A DNA stretch of 64,000 nt from Tremella fuciformis (taxonomy: Eukaryota > Basidiomycota > Tremellomycetes > Tremellales > Tremellaceae): the NCBI GenBank assembly GCA_032768795.1, contig CP136497.1, positions 1,180,501-1,244,500 of the forward strand, given 5' to 3'. Positions 19,972-30,171 of this stretch are shown here, in pieces (the stretch's first letter is position 1; each line of letters begins with the position of its first letter). Both the position numbers and the translations under genes were made by a program. The notes below the pieces were generated by a model. It searched no databases and was not told the DNA's origin. It was given only the letters and a program-made list of their open reading frames with translations.

Positions 19972-20260
19972 TCAGGTACGTACGGAAACTGTGGCCTAGG
20001 GCTACCGTATATGTAAGGTCGAGAAACTGCATCGATATGGCCAGGCCGAGACGTGAGTGGCGAGTCGCTCCACCGCATGCAAGCTTTGCAAAGGAGTGAT
20101 GCGAGGTCTCGCCCAGAATATGCAAACGGAAAAAGGAGCAAATCTTGACTGTTGGCAAAGTCAATCACGATTTCAACTGTGGACAGTCAATATAATGTTG
20201 ACGGCCTCGTAGGAATCGACCCGTTAATCAGGCCTGGCCCGCCACGGACCAGATTGTTCC

Positions 20261-20820
20261 AACATTCCATTGAAAGGGTGGCAAATGCGGATCCAAGGTT
20301 CTTCGTGTAGAAGAGCACAGTGAGTTTTGTGTGGTGACCCGTCGCTATCAGGGACTGCCAATGTTCCACCAACTTTCAGGCGTTCAGAGATGCTCACAGC
20401 CGGAACTCGCGACTGGAGTACTTATTCCCCGGACCAAAATGCCGTCAAACAGCTCCCTCCAGAGTGTGTGGCCAAGAGCGATCGAGTGTATACAGGGCGG
20501 ATGATCGTCTATGAGTACGAGCATAGGGCATCGCATGTCATCGGGTGACTTACAAGCTGCAATGTGACTTGGTATTGGGCCCTCGTCCATGAAGGCCTCG
20601 GTGAGAGGTGGACTGTCCGGCGAGAAGCATCTCTGAGAATACTCGTGTCCTTGCACAGCGGATCAGTATACTGATATAAGGTGATTGTTAGTCAAAGATC
20701 CACAATTTTGGAAACGTACGTACAAAGACAGGAAAGTGAGCGAGATTGAACGACAACAACTGTTTTCCATGCCCTTTTAACGGCCCAAGACTCTGCCGCA
20801 TAGTGCAGGGCTTGAAAACA
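20261..20820. other. Gap between A3 promoter side and A4
   Basis: No gene can be supported. A + strand open stretch (20390-20545, MLTAGTRDW..DRVYTGR..) looks protein-like but cannot be extended. Bases 20690-20820 are shared with 22860-22960 (block GAGATTGAACGACAACAAC), marking the edge of a segmental duplication. Confidence 0.35.
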
Positions 20821-21313
20821 TCAAGAGGTCTCGGTAACATCAGAGCTTTGTGGCTCTTGATATCTGGCGTGGCTGCGCAGCTCGCCTTCCTCAACGGACC
20901 CCACCAGCGAAGATGAATTGTCATCCGCCGACATGAGAGGCTGGGACGGCATCAAGGACGAGTCCGATCTGCTCGCAGCCCCTGACCACACGCCGTCCGG
21001 CAGGCTGTGTGTAGTGTCCTTCCCGGCCGGTCGCACGGCTGAGCTGCAGGCTTGACTTTGTGTTTGACGGGTCAGCAAGATCGCCCCATGAGGCAAAAAG
21101 CTTTGCATCTGGGCAGAAAGGTGATGGATCGAGGCTTAGAGCGAACATCGCACTCCTCTCAAAAAGGAGAGTCAACCAGTCCGTGCCATCTGCTTCGCTC
21201 TGTATACACGGCTTGAATTCCTCCTCCTTTTGTGCGGAGACCCTTAGGATGCTGACCAGGGAATCTCTTGCACAAACTAAGGCCACAGAGCTGGATGCGA
21301 TCGGACAATCCAT
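20821..21313 (-). pseudogene. Family A fragment A4 (5'-truncated, frameshifted)
   Basis: It begins in the middle of the family pattern: SAQKEEEFKPC, then GTDWLTLLF, CPDAKLFASWGDLADPSNT. The last part (SDSSLMPSQPLMSADDN..) is in another frame, ending at 20821. The CLVH half is missing and only about 80 bases separate it from A5. Its nearest relative is A6 (GTEWVPTL, CADAMLFPSW.DLGDPA.T, TDSSLLSFKSLMSMDDK). Confidence 0.6.
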
Positions 21314-21394
21314 GGCGTACTGGTGACATGAAATATCAAGATATACGTATGAATATAAGAATAGAAGTTCGTCGAACCCGGTCTGAGGAGCAGC

Positions 21395-22141
21395 TCACTT
21401 ATCGAGCTTACCTGTCCGACCCGTACGGAGCGAGTCTTGTTCTTTAAAGAACTGTGAAACCTCGTTGGGCTCCAGCACCTGGGCTCGCAGCACCCGGTGG
21501 GTGTCGCCGTGGTCCCGATAAGACTCCTCCCATTGCCGTATCTCATCTCCATCAACACAGATGGGGATCTTAACACCGCTGGCTATCTTCTCCCTAAGCA
21601 GCTCGAATGCTAAAGCTGATGAGTCCGACTCGTTCGCTTCCCCTAGTTGCACCCATTTCCCGCCCTGATCCGTGGGGGAAAAGCGCAACTCACTCCAGAC
21701 TACCGGGCGGAATCTCGATTGATCGGGGCGCACAAGGCATGTCCATGATGCCATCGTCTTTGCGTGGAGGCACGTGTTTGGCTGACTTCGGGTAGTCAGA
21801 CTGTTCGTGATGTGCTTGATGAACATTTGCGACGGCACATCGATTTTTTCAAAGATCGGCCAGCCTCGAGTTTGTCTCTTTGTAAACACGCTGTTCTTTA
21901 CGGACGATCTGGTATCTGCATCGGCCACGCCAGCCTGAATGAGCAAAACTTCTAATTGTCCCTCGAGCGCATTGATTATCACATCGCTGGAAACGTCAAC
22001 AATAGACTGCGTCAGTTCTCCTTCACAGACACCCTCCGTGGTTGGCCATCGAGATACCAGTTGCGCAAAGACTCCTTCTTCCTGGTGGACGAGGCACCGT
22101 TGTCCAATGTCGCTACAACCTTGGACAGAATCGTTTGACAT
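21395..22141 (-). CDS. Family A paralogue A5 (unknown function, intronless)
   Basis: 248 residues from ATG 22141 (MSNDSVQGC). The frame is open to 22204, but this start aligns with A7 (MSQTSSTPAC). Motifs: CSDIGQRCLVH, LEGQLEVLL helix, RSSVKNSVFTK, RGWPIF, CLHAKTMASWT, SRFRPVV, ESDSSALAFELL, IPICVDGDE. A5 and A7 form a subgroup with GQRCLVH and an IPIC.D.D motif absent from A1-A3. The 5' flank of more than 600 bases is shared with A7, so this is a segmental duplicate. Confidence 0.75.
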   Translation of the reverse strand: MSNDSVQGCSDIGQRCLVHQEEGVFAQLVSRWPTTEGVCEGELTQSIVDVSSDVIINALEGQLEVLLIQAGVADADTRSSVKNSVFTKRQTRGWPIFEKIDVPSQMFIKHITNSLTTRSQPNTCLHAKTMASWTCLVRPDQSRFRPVVWSELRFSPTDQGGKWVQLGEANESDSSALAFELLREKIASGVKIPICVDGDEIRQWEESYRDHGDTHRVLRAQVLEPNEVSQFFKEQDSLRTGRTGKLDK

Positions 22142-22780
22142 GGAGTGAGCAGAGTCGGGATGGTACAAGTGAGTCTTTGTGGCAGGCAACAGTTCAGGTG
22201 GCAAAAAACAGCTATTTTAGCTATGACGACTGAAACAGGTTTAGGTGGGGTACTCGGCAAACCTGTGCGGCATAGTATGAGGATTGGGGCAGCCCGGCTT
22301 GCTCACGGTCCAACAAAAGAGGGTTCGATTGCTTCAAATTTAGCCCTTTCATATTCCTCAGAATATGACAGCAATCTTCACTGGAAAGGGCATTTGGAAC
22401 GTGATTACCCAAAAGCATCTGTAAAACCTCTGTACACTGTGACCACAATCTGTAAAAGGCTCAGAAGGTAGCTGATTCATCTGATATCATAGTGAAAGGG
22501 GGAGAACCGTATTTCGAGAGGCTCATCTAGTTCGGAATTCCCTGACCAATTGCCCAATGCCCTAGGCGATTGGTCGACCGGACCAATGCAAGGTTTACAC
22601 ACGCCTGTGAAATGGTTCGACCCCTGCAGGCTGTGCTTGAAGCTAGAAAAACGAATCGTTTGTCCACTCGAGGGCAACCTCATCAATTCTGACAGTCCGT
22701 GGAGCTCTGCGATCGCGCGTCCATTTGTTGCCTGTGCCGTGCTCCGAGACTTCGGCGCGCATCTCTAGTTCCAAACTACC
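22142..22780. repeat. A5 5' flank, repeated at 25246-25870
   Basis: No gene. Ordered blocks shared with the A7 flank include AAAAGAGGGT, CTAGCCCTTTCA-type, GGCGATTGG(T/A), CACCTGTGAAATG-type and TCTGA(C/T)AGTCCGTG followed by CGTTGCCT-like sequence. Similarity is broken by small indels; it was judged by eye. Confidence 0.5.
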
Positions 22781-22951
22781 TTTCGAACAATGTGGATTTG
22801 GTCTGGTTAGCCATGGCGTTCAGTACATGCATGTCGTGATTGAAGGTGAATGCTGAACACAATCCCACACGATTGTTAGTGTGTGTATACAAGAAAGTGA
22901 GAGAGATTGAACGACAACAACCGTCCTCCCTGCCGCTTTACTGCCCGAGAG

Positions 22952-23668
22952 TCAGCCGCAAAGAGGAGGTGAGGGTTTCATGCACCAAATGGTCGTCGTG
23001 GGTTCCGAAGTCTGAAGATCATGAGAGTATTTGAGTAGCTCACTCTCATCGACAATTGCCATGAACCGTCGATTCTTGTCGTCCATCGACATGAGGGATT
23101 TGAAAGACAGCAGGGACGAGTCCGTTTCGTCCCCGCTCCCCAGCGATACTATATCAAACAGGGCATTTTAGCACTGGAGGCCCTGGCTTCGGGGCTGGGG
23201 CGGACGACCAATCGGGCGACTGGCGTGAATCGCGTTCTGGCAGGATCACCCAGATCAGTCCATGAGGGAAAAAGCATCGCATCTGCGCAAACCGATGGTG
23301 GCTGTAAGGTTTGTGCCACCTTCCCGAGCTGATCGTACATACAGGGTGGGCACCCATTCCGTGCCGATTGCGCCGCTTTGAAGGTTGAATGGCCAGCCCG
23401 CAACGCCTTTCTGTGCAAAAACACTGTTGGCAATGGAGGACCGGCACTGTGGATCCGCGACCTTACTTTTATCAAGCAGAGCAGACAATTGAGATTGCAG
23501 GGACTGGGTGGCCACCTCCCCAGCCACTTGCTGAACTCGGTCGGGGTCGGGCGTGCTTCGGCCCATCCAATGCTCTTTCCACAAAGTCTGGCCTATTCCG
23601 CCCTTCTTGTGGATCAGGCATGTCCCGTTCACGAACAGGCCCGTACAATTCTGCATGTCGGCAGTCAT
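22952..23668 (-). pseudogene. Family A copy A6, two frameshifts
   Basis: From ATG 23668 the first frame gives NCTGLFVNGTCLIH, LQSQLSALLD, RSSIANSVFAQ and GWPFNLQSG..GTEWVPTLY. Near 23335 the family pattern moves to another frame (QLGKVAQTL..VCADAMLFPSW, RFTPV). Near 23140 it moves again (ETDSSLLSFKSLMSMDDK) to a stop at 22952. All motifs are still recognisable, so inactivation is recent. Unusual introns cannot be excluded, but none with proper ends fits. The open frame extends upstream to 23896 without an ATG. Confidence 0.65.
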
Positions 23669-24489
23669 TGGGCCCAAGGAGGCGGGCGGGATGAAGGGGT
23701 ACACATCATCTAAATGAGAGCCGACGTAGAGTGGCTTTGTGGAGCCTCGCACATGATCATGCACGACTGACGTGAAGAAGCGCATGGTTGTGCCTGCTTT
23801 GGTTGACATGTCGAAGTGCAAGTTGGGGAAGCGATAGCTGTCTAGACTCTCTGCTGTGAGTGAGTAGGTGGCGAGAGGGACGCTACGCGTTTTCACCTCG
23901 CAAGACTCGCGGGACTGGCGGCCCTTCCAAGGAGCCTCTGAGGTTTCAAAGCCATCCCTTCACCACGATCGAGAAATGTGATAATCGTTCGTCTTCTATG
24001 GAGCGCTATTGCAAAATAATGTTGCTCGCGGATTGTGGGCTCCTTTTCTGAGAGTAGCTTTTTTAAAAACGGGCAGCTAAGCACGATTCCGACTACATCG
24101 GCTGCTCACTGAGGCACTCGACCGCTCAGAGCTCAGGCGGACCTGAGGACCTTCCAGTCCGTTCCGTCAATTACCGAGGCATCGAGACGAGTAGGCGAAT
24201 GGTCTCCACACATATCCAGACAACAAGAGTTCGTATGGCAAAAGAACTGATTCATGACTCACAAGATAGAGCTGGGTCAAGTACAGAATCTGCCTCTCTA
24301 TGTACAACAATAGCAGCCGTTCGCTTTGTGTCCGGAGTTGGTCTCGACCAAGCGTCCGGTGAGACTGGGAGAGGTCCTTCTGCCCGCATCAGAGCTCGCT
24401 GCGAGCAAAGGGAATGAATTCTGGTCACATGAACTATTGAAAGATGTACAGAAAAGAGAAGAACAGATACTGGTCGACCGTGGTGGTCT
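23669..24489. other. Gap between A6 and A7
   Basis: About 820 bases with no supported gene, repeat or RNA. The first 230 bases keep the A6 frame open without an ATG. Confidence 0.4.
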
Positions 24490-25245
24490 CTACATCCGAC
24501 GCATTGCTGGCGCATCCTTTTCATCGAAGTAAATTAGATGCGCCTCCTCGACCAATTTCCGGCATCGAAGTGCCGCCTCGTTGTCGCCGGTGTGCTCGTA
24601 ATAATCCTGATACGGTTGCACATCATCTGAGTCAATACAGATGGGAATGTTTGCACCATCCAGCTTCTTTGACCCAAACAGGTCGAAGGTTAACACTGAT
24701 GAGTCCGACTTTTTCGCCAAGCCGAGCGGCACCGTTATGAGACTTATCTCGTCTTTGGCGGGGAAGCGCATGTCACAAAAGACTGACGGAGCGAACCGAG
24801 ATTTGTCTGGGGGAAACAGGTATGTCCATGATGCCTGCATCGTGGCGTGCAGGCATGTGTCGGGCTCGGTTCCCTCCTCGAGACTGTCATAGATGAGCTG
24901 GATGAAGTCTTGAGGCGCCCCGGCGATCGATCCTGTGAACAACGGCCAGCCGCGAGTGGTGGATCTTGCTGCGAAGACCTTTTTCTTCACGGATGACCTG
25001 CTCTTTGCGTCGGTCAGGTCAACCTTGAGGAGGAGGTCGTCCAACTGTTCCTCGAGCGTTCTGACCATTGCATCGTTGGTGATGTCAATAATAGACTGGG
25101 CCAAGGCTTGGGGGTCAAAACTCTCCGCGTTAGACCGCAGAGATAAGCACTGAGACAACAACCTCGCATGGATCCCCTGTGTCGTGTGAACAAGGCATCG
25201 TTGTCCAGAAGTGCTACAGGCAGGAGTAGAGCTGGTTTGAGACAT
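24490..25245 (-). CDS. Family A paralogue A7 (unknown function, intronless)
   Basis: 251 residues from ATG 25245. Motifs: CSTSGQRCLVH, LEEQLDDLLLK, RSSVKKKVFA, RGWPLF, CLHATMQASWT, SRFAPSV, KSDSSVLTFDLF, IPICIDSDD. Clear sister of A5 over the full length. It sits downstream of A6 just as A5 follows A4, so the pair is a tandem copy of a two-gene unit. Function unknown. Confidence 0.75.
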   Translation of the reverse strand: MSQTSSTPACSTSGQRCLVHTTQGIHARLLSQCLSLRSNAESFDPQALAQSIIDITNDAMVRTLEEQLDDLLLKVDLTDAKSRSSVKKKVFAARSTTRGWPLFTGSIAGAPQDFIQLIYDSLEEGTEPDTCLHATMQASWTYLFPPDKSRFAPSVFCDMRFPAKDEISLITVPLGLAKKSDSSVLTFDLFGSKKLDGANIPICIDSDDVQPYQDYYEHTGDNEAALRCRKLVEEAHLIYFDEKDAPAMRRM

Positions 25246-25870
25246 ACGACTGGAGATGGGGGGCTGCTTCGTATGGGTGGCAAGGACGGCTATGTGAGCT
25301 CAGGTTTGGGCTGCAATTCGCCAGCCGTGATCGGCCTGTTATTCAGTAAAACAAGGATAGGGGCTGTCAGGGGTCTCATGTCTCTTCAAAAGAGGGTCCC
25401 TTTGCCCGGATGCTAGCCCTTTCAACTCCTTTGATATTTGATCGAACCCTATACTGCCATGCGCATTCCAGAATTTCGCTCAAAAGTCATCGGTAAATCC
25501 CCTTTCACATGTCTTTCGTTGATGCATGAGCATTGCAAAACACGCAACAAGGCTGGCCATGTTTCTCAGTTCGCGCTCCAGGGGTGGGAACGAATTCGGC
25601 CTCTCACGGAAATGCTCAATACTGTGGGCGATTGGATGATCGGATCACAGAAAGTTTGACTTCCACCTGTGAAATGATCTATCCGTCTTCAGATTGGCCA
25701 TGAAGCAGAAGAGACGAATCGATCTTCTCGACGAGCTCCACATTACGGGTTCTGATAGTCCGTGCGCTGCGAGGCTGTCGTGTGGAGATTCGTTGCCTAT
25801 GGCGCGCTCCAGCACCTCGGCGCTCGTGCCTGGTCGCAGAACGCCCATTGGACAACCTATAATGGGTGTC
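25246..25870. repeat. A7 5' flank, mate of 22142-22780
   Basis: Same block order as the A5 flank. No gene. Confidence 0.5.
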
Positions 25871-25965
25871 GCCAGCTCTGGCGCTAGACAGACACCGGTG
25901 ATAACGTTATTACAATATGCATCGTGGGATTCTACTTGTAGGGCGATGCCCTTTACCCAAACAGT

Positions 25966-26601
25966 TCAGAATCTGCAGTCATCACATTCAGGGTCGACAC
26001 TTGGACACGTGGAGCGGCCGATCACTTGCTCGACAAGACGAATGGTCCCATCGGCAAACTTATATTGGTTTGAGGGTGGGGGCAACTCGACCCCATCAAC
26101 CTGGTTGAGCCGCTTAGACCATTCTGCTCCCCCATAGGGCAGGCGGAGTTTGAAACTGATCAGAGGTTCAAATGAGGAATTAGGCGACCATGATGGGTGT
26201 ACCGTGAGTCGCAGGCATGTGGTGGCGTCGACGCCTGGCTTTGACAACGCGAGAAGCTCTCTTTTTACTAACGATTGGTGTATGGAAAGGATGGGCCACT
26301 CTTCGGTCTGCACACCGTCGATGAGTTTGTCGATGAGGGTTTTGCCAGTGGTGTCAGGAGTGGAGCCTTGTGGTAAGAAGGTCCCCAATTGGACAGCGAC
26401 TTCTTCCATGGCACGATCACCAATCGTACGTGAAATTCTCGATTCCAATGTCTCTGGCTCGGAGATGGCTAGAGACTTGAGTTTGGCACTTATGCCATTG
26501 CGTCCGTGGATGAGGCAAGTCGCTTTGCTGCCCCATTTACTGCAGGGGCGGGAGGTGACAGGAGCTTGAACTGATTCGGGTGCTGTATCCTCGCACATCA
26601 T
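25966..26601 (-). CDS. Family A paralogue A8 (divergent, short)
   Basis: 211 residues from ATG 26601 (MMCEDTAPES). The frame is open to 26850, but a TATA box (26691-26700) lies inside that extension, so the downstream ATG is preferred. Motifs: PCSKWGSKATCLIH, MEEVAVQLGTFL, a changed SVF block (TLIDKLIDGVQ), EEWPIL, CLRLTVHPSW, SSFEPLI. It lacks a clear SDSA block and ends in a Cys-rich tail (CPSVDPECDDC). Function unknown. Confidence 0.65.
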   Translation of the reverse strand: MMCEDTAPESVQAPVTSRPCSKWGSKATCLIHGRNGISAKLKSLAISEPETLESRISRTIGDRAMEEVAVQLGTFLPQGSTPDTTGKTLIDKLIDGVQTEEWPILSIHQSLVKRELLALSKPGVDATTCLRLTVHPSWSPNSSFEPLISFKLRLPYGGAEWSKRLNQVDGVELPPPSNQYKFADGTIRLVEQVIGRSTCPSVDPECDDCRF

Positions 26602-26689
26602 GCGTGACGGGTGTTCGGATGGGTGAGCCCTGTCGGTGGCGAAAAGGGATAGCGGCGGAGCGGAGGACGAGGGAAGATGAAGATCCCAC

Positions 26690-26700
26690 TTTATATATAT
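26690..26700 (-). promoter_or_regulatory. TATA box of A8
   Basis: The minus strand reads GATATATATAAAG, about 90 bases before ATG 26601, the same spacing as the family B TATA boxes. Confidence 0.55.
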
Positions 26701-27134
26701 CACTTCGGGTTGGCGTAGGGCTCTTTTGGGGACCCTGCGCCTTCGACACCTCCCTTCATTCGAGAGCTGTCTGGCAGACTCGGAAGGGCGTACTTGCAAA
26801 TGACACTTATACAGTTTTGCCATTTGCCATAAGGTCCAACGTAGGCGCATGACAAAGGCTGTTATTGGGATAGCATACGTACAGCATCTGCTGTCGTCAT
26901 GACGGTCGAGAGTCAGATTGCACTTTTTCCGTGTACTCAGTCCAGGTGCGCAGCGCGCTCAAGATTGGACGCATCATATGCAATGCGGTAACTTAAGAAG
27001 CAACATTTTGAACGTGCGTTGGAGTCCGTGCCGGACGATCAGGGTGTCTTTTTGGTGTACATGTCAATATATCAAGCAGACGCAAATGCAGTGCTTGGCC
27101 GCACTTAATCTACAAAGAAAATAAAGTCGTGGAA

Positions 27135-28370
27135 TCAGTTGGAGCCTGGGTGGGCCGTGTCACCAGAAAGAGCCTTTTCCCAGTAAGGCATGAAGTGGAA
27201 TAGGTCTGTCGGCCAACTCCCATCACCTTTCATCGGTTCTGGCCCATCAAAGTATTGCCACCGATCCAGTTCCTCCCACCCCATTGCTGGCAGCATATGC
27301 TCCCGAGCCCAGGATGACTCGACGGCGTCTCCGTGGTCGGCGTTTTGAGAACTCACGACCTTCAACACACGATCAAAGTCCGCGGGACTTCTGCGTGAGC
27401 TGTAAGATAGGTCATACATCTTGGATTCGGCAATCGCTCTGATGTGCTTGTTTGCTCGTGTGTGGACTGTCAAGCAAGCGTACGGGGCAAATGGGCGAAG
27501 AGACAACGCAGGATCAAAAGGCATCCAGACAGGTATGAAGTGACCGCTGAGGCAGGCGCCCATTCCCCCATCCGTCGTGCTTCCGAGTGTGTCCATGAGG
27601 TCTTCATAGGCTGATACCAGCGTATCACTTACAGAGCGTTTCTTGCGTTTAAAGAAATCCTCGTATCGTCGTAACGAGCGTTGTCCAGCGTCAAGGGCAT
27701 ATTCGACCGCTTTCATGCGTTGCTGCTTGTCGGAGACACCCACGCGGAGCATGAAATCGTCCGCCTGGGACCGCAAACGTTCGGTAGCCAAGTCCTTCGA
27801 CACTTGTTCAATCATTTCCCTTGAAGGGCGGCGAACGTCTTTGTCCTTCACCATCGCGTTCAACTTGGCAATCGCGTTGTCCTCATCGCCCTTGGATTGA
27901 GGATGTATCAGGCACTTCCAGCTCTTGTTAGCTTCCAGCGTGCAAGGTTGACCTGCCCACGGGCTCAAGGAAAGCTCGTTGTGTCCATAGACTTCCTGGA
28001 CGGAGTTGCCAGTGTAGGGGCTCGATGAGCTTGGGTATTGAGCACTTTCCGCGGCATCTTCACGGGTCGCCATCAACCAGTCACGCAGTCTGGAAGCTCC
28101 TGGGACACCGCTGGTGCCGGTCGGCGTGTTTTGTCCAGAAGTTGAGTATAAAATTCCGCCAGCATCACTCTCGGTAGTCGAAGGTGTCATGATTGTAAGT
28201 GTGCCGCCACTGGTGCTACTTGCTCCATGGACCGGACTCTGAACCGTCGCCCGGTTGGAGGGCCCAGGAGTATACTGCCTGGCGGATTCCTTGTCAGTCG
28301 TGACTACACTCGTTGTCCCTGGAGTATTCACTCGAATGTCATCGTCGCTAGATTTTATACTATGCCGCAT
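27135..28370 (-). CDS. Family A paralogue A9, long divergent form
   Basis: 411 residues from ATG 28370. An extra N-terminal region of about 150 residues is rich in Ser/Thr/Pro/Gly and probably disordered. It is followed by a family core: C..NKSWKCLIHPQS, a helix IEQVSKDLATERLRSQADDFMLRVGVSD, then a changed middle (SLRRYEDFF), ACLSGHFIPVWMPF and LRPFAPY. The C-terminus is longer and Trp-rich (WEELDRWQYF..). It closes the array on the right. It is either an outgroup member or a subtype with added function. Confidence 0.65.
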   Translation of the reverse strand: MRHSIKSSDDDIRVNTPGTTSVVTTDKESARQYTPGPSNRATVQSPVHGASSTSGGTLTIMTPSTTESDAGGILYSTSGQNTPTGTSGVPGASRLRDWLMATREDAAESAQYPSSSSPYTGNSVQEVYGHNELSLSPWAGQPCTLEANKSWKCLIHPQSKGDEDNAIAKLNAMVKDKDVRRPSREMIEQVSKDLATERLRSQADDFMLRVGVSDKQQRMKAVEYALDAGQRSLRRYEDFFKRKKRSVSDTLVSAYEDLMDTLGSTTDGGMGACLSGHFIPVWMPFDPALSLRPFAPYACLTVHTRANKHIRAIAESKMYDLSYSSRRSPADFDRVLKVVSSQNADHGDAVESSWAREHMLPAMGWEELDRWQYFDGPEPMKGDGSWPTDLFHFMPYWEKALSGDTAHPGSN

Positions 28371-28720
28371 GTTGCCGTATCGGCGACTTCATCAAGTTGC
28401 ATGCGGAGAAGGTACGAAAGAGACTCGCCACTCGTGCTTGTCGTCGCTTACATGAACGTCTCATGACCTATGGCCGTGCTACACAAAGGAGCTCAATACG
28501 AAAAGCTTTTCTTTTTCAATCGTTAGCGACCGTCCCTTCTCATATGTGCCAAATCGCTTTGCATATGAGACAGGCGCAAACAGCTAATATACAACGTCAA
28601 TCTGTCCTGTGTGATTGGTTACACATGATGTGCATAGTTGCGTTGTTTGATATTTTAGCACGGCGTACGAAAATTCGAGCGTCAATCGAAAAACATTTGA
28701 GGGCTTGTTTCGCACGGTAC
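28371..28720. other. Gap between A9 and the hydrolase gene
   Basis: 350 bases, AT-richer than its surroundings, with no supported gene. It should hold the A9 promoter and the 3' end of the hydrolase. Confidence 0.35.
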
Positions 28721-30171
28721 TCAGACAGAGACATGTTTATTCACAAAGGCAAGGATTTGCTGGTACGCTTCGTAAGCGGTCGTGTCTGTATCCTTGAGCT
28801 CGTCTCAAGCTCAGGAGCGTGAGATACGTACGAAAGTTGATACCGTGCCCCGTAGCCGGCACGATGACGGTCTCAAAGTTCCCATCGGGAACCTGAGGGA
28901 AGATCGCCTTGGCCGTGTCGAGGTTGGTGCCATTCGGGAGGGAAGTCACATAGCAGTCACCAGCGCACAGCGGCCCATCGTTCTCTCCGGTCAAGACCAG
29001 CACCGGACGAGAGAAGTTTGTGAGTCCACTGGCGACAAACATGGAAGCTGCTGTCAGCTGTAATCCGTAAAGTGTCCGATACGATACTCACTGACTTCGC
29101 CCAAAGTGTACTCGCCCTTCGTGGCGGTGAAGAGGTCTAGTGCACTTGTGGTATAGTTCGGGTAGCTAATGGTGAGAGCCACGCTTTTACCAGGAAGCTG
29201 TCTCACTGGAAGAACTCTTGCTGATCTGAAATCTGGGTAGTCGTGCTGATATAGTCACCCGGCAGGCCTTTGAAGCGCTCAGGGTAGGCCAAAGCTGCCA
29301 TGCCGGGTTGAAACCCGCCGACGCCGAGCGAGCCAGTACTGCCGTTGCCCGAGAAGCCGGTGAGAACGATAGCATCAAACGTTTCGGGTGCAACGCCTGC
29401 GACTCCAGCTGTTACAGACGAGCCGAAGGCTATCATGAGTATGGCTTCATAAGCTTGCCCGAGTACTCACAGTGGCCGAGCCCGATAAGCGTCTGAAATG
29501 CGCCTATGTCGGAAAGATTGCCAGACCGGACACTGTTGGCAATGCTGATGGACTGAGCAATCTCATATGAGGCTTGGACAATGTTCGTTCCATCAGGATG
29601 ATCGGACATGCCAACACCCAACCGGTCGTAGCTAAGAGTGGCTTTTTTGAGCACGGAACGGTGTAGGATTCAGGCTGACTCACCCCAACCCGCAGCAGTG
29701 GCGCTCTCGACAAACGAGTTGTCGGTCTTGTTGTCGATCTGCAGACTCCAGTACTCGTGCGTCGCCACACCTCCATGGTGCGTCTGAATCAACCCCTTGG
29801 GGAATCCGGTCTTTGGCTGGCAATACTGGAAGAATACGCGATATGTCCCTTCAACGTGCATCTTGGGAACCGTGTTGACTTGGGTGAAGAAGTCCGACTC
29901 CGTCTTGTAAACATCGACGAAGAATTGGGTGAGCTGCTGATTGTTCTCGATCCTATGTTGTCAAGTGAGTCTCTCTCGGAGGCGTGATGGCTCACGTCGA
30001 GGGCACCACAGTGGTCAGGTTGAGGTTTGCGTCGGTCGAAGCGTAGATGTCCGAGTAGAATGTCTTGCATTGCGCCACGGAGCTTTCCTCATCCCATCGC
30101 TTGAGAGCTGCAGGGCGGGCAAGGGAGCCAACCGACAGTAGCAAAGCTCCTGAGACAGCAAGTAATCTCAT
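28721..30171 (-). CDS. Secreted alpha/beta hydrolase, 7 exons
   Basis: Exons (5' to 3') 30171-29996, 29952-29684, 29641-29471, 29429-29207, 29165-29092, 29050-28832, 28785-28721 give 398 residues; introns are 41-46 nt with GT-AG ends. The N-terminus MRLLAVSGALLLSVGSLA is a signal peptide. The hydrolase fold shows an HHGG oxyanion-type motif (~residue 100), nucleophile elbow GHSFGS with Ser ~206, an acid in GEND (Asp ~329), and His ~373 in GHGINF. The catalytic Ser codon is split by intron 3. It probably acts outside the cell on an ester or amide; the substrate is unknown. The last exon was chosen so the end reads HTTAYEAYQQILAFV rather than a shorter Arg-rich alternative. Confidence 0.8.

Noticed and set aside
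22142..22780. Possible extra genes in the A5/A7 flanks
   Set aside because: Open frames are not conserved between the two duplicated flanks, whereas short non-coding blocks are.
26602..26850. N-terminal extension of A8
   Set aside because: Contains the TATA box at 26690-26700, so it is promoter rather than coding.
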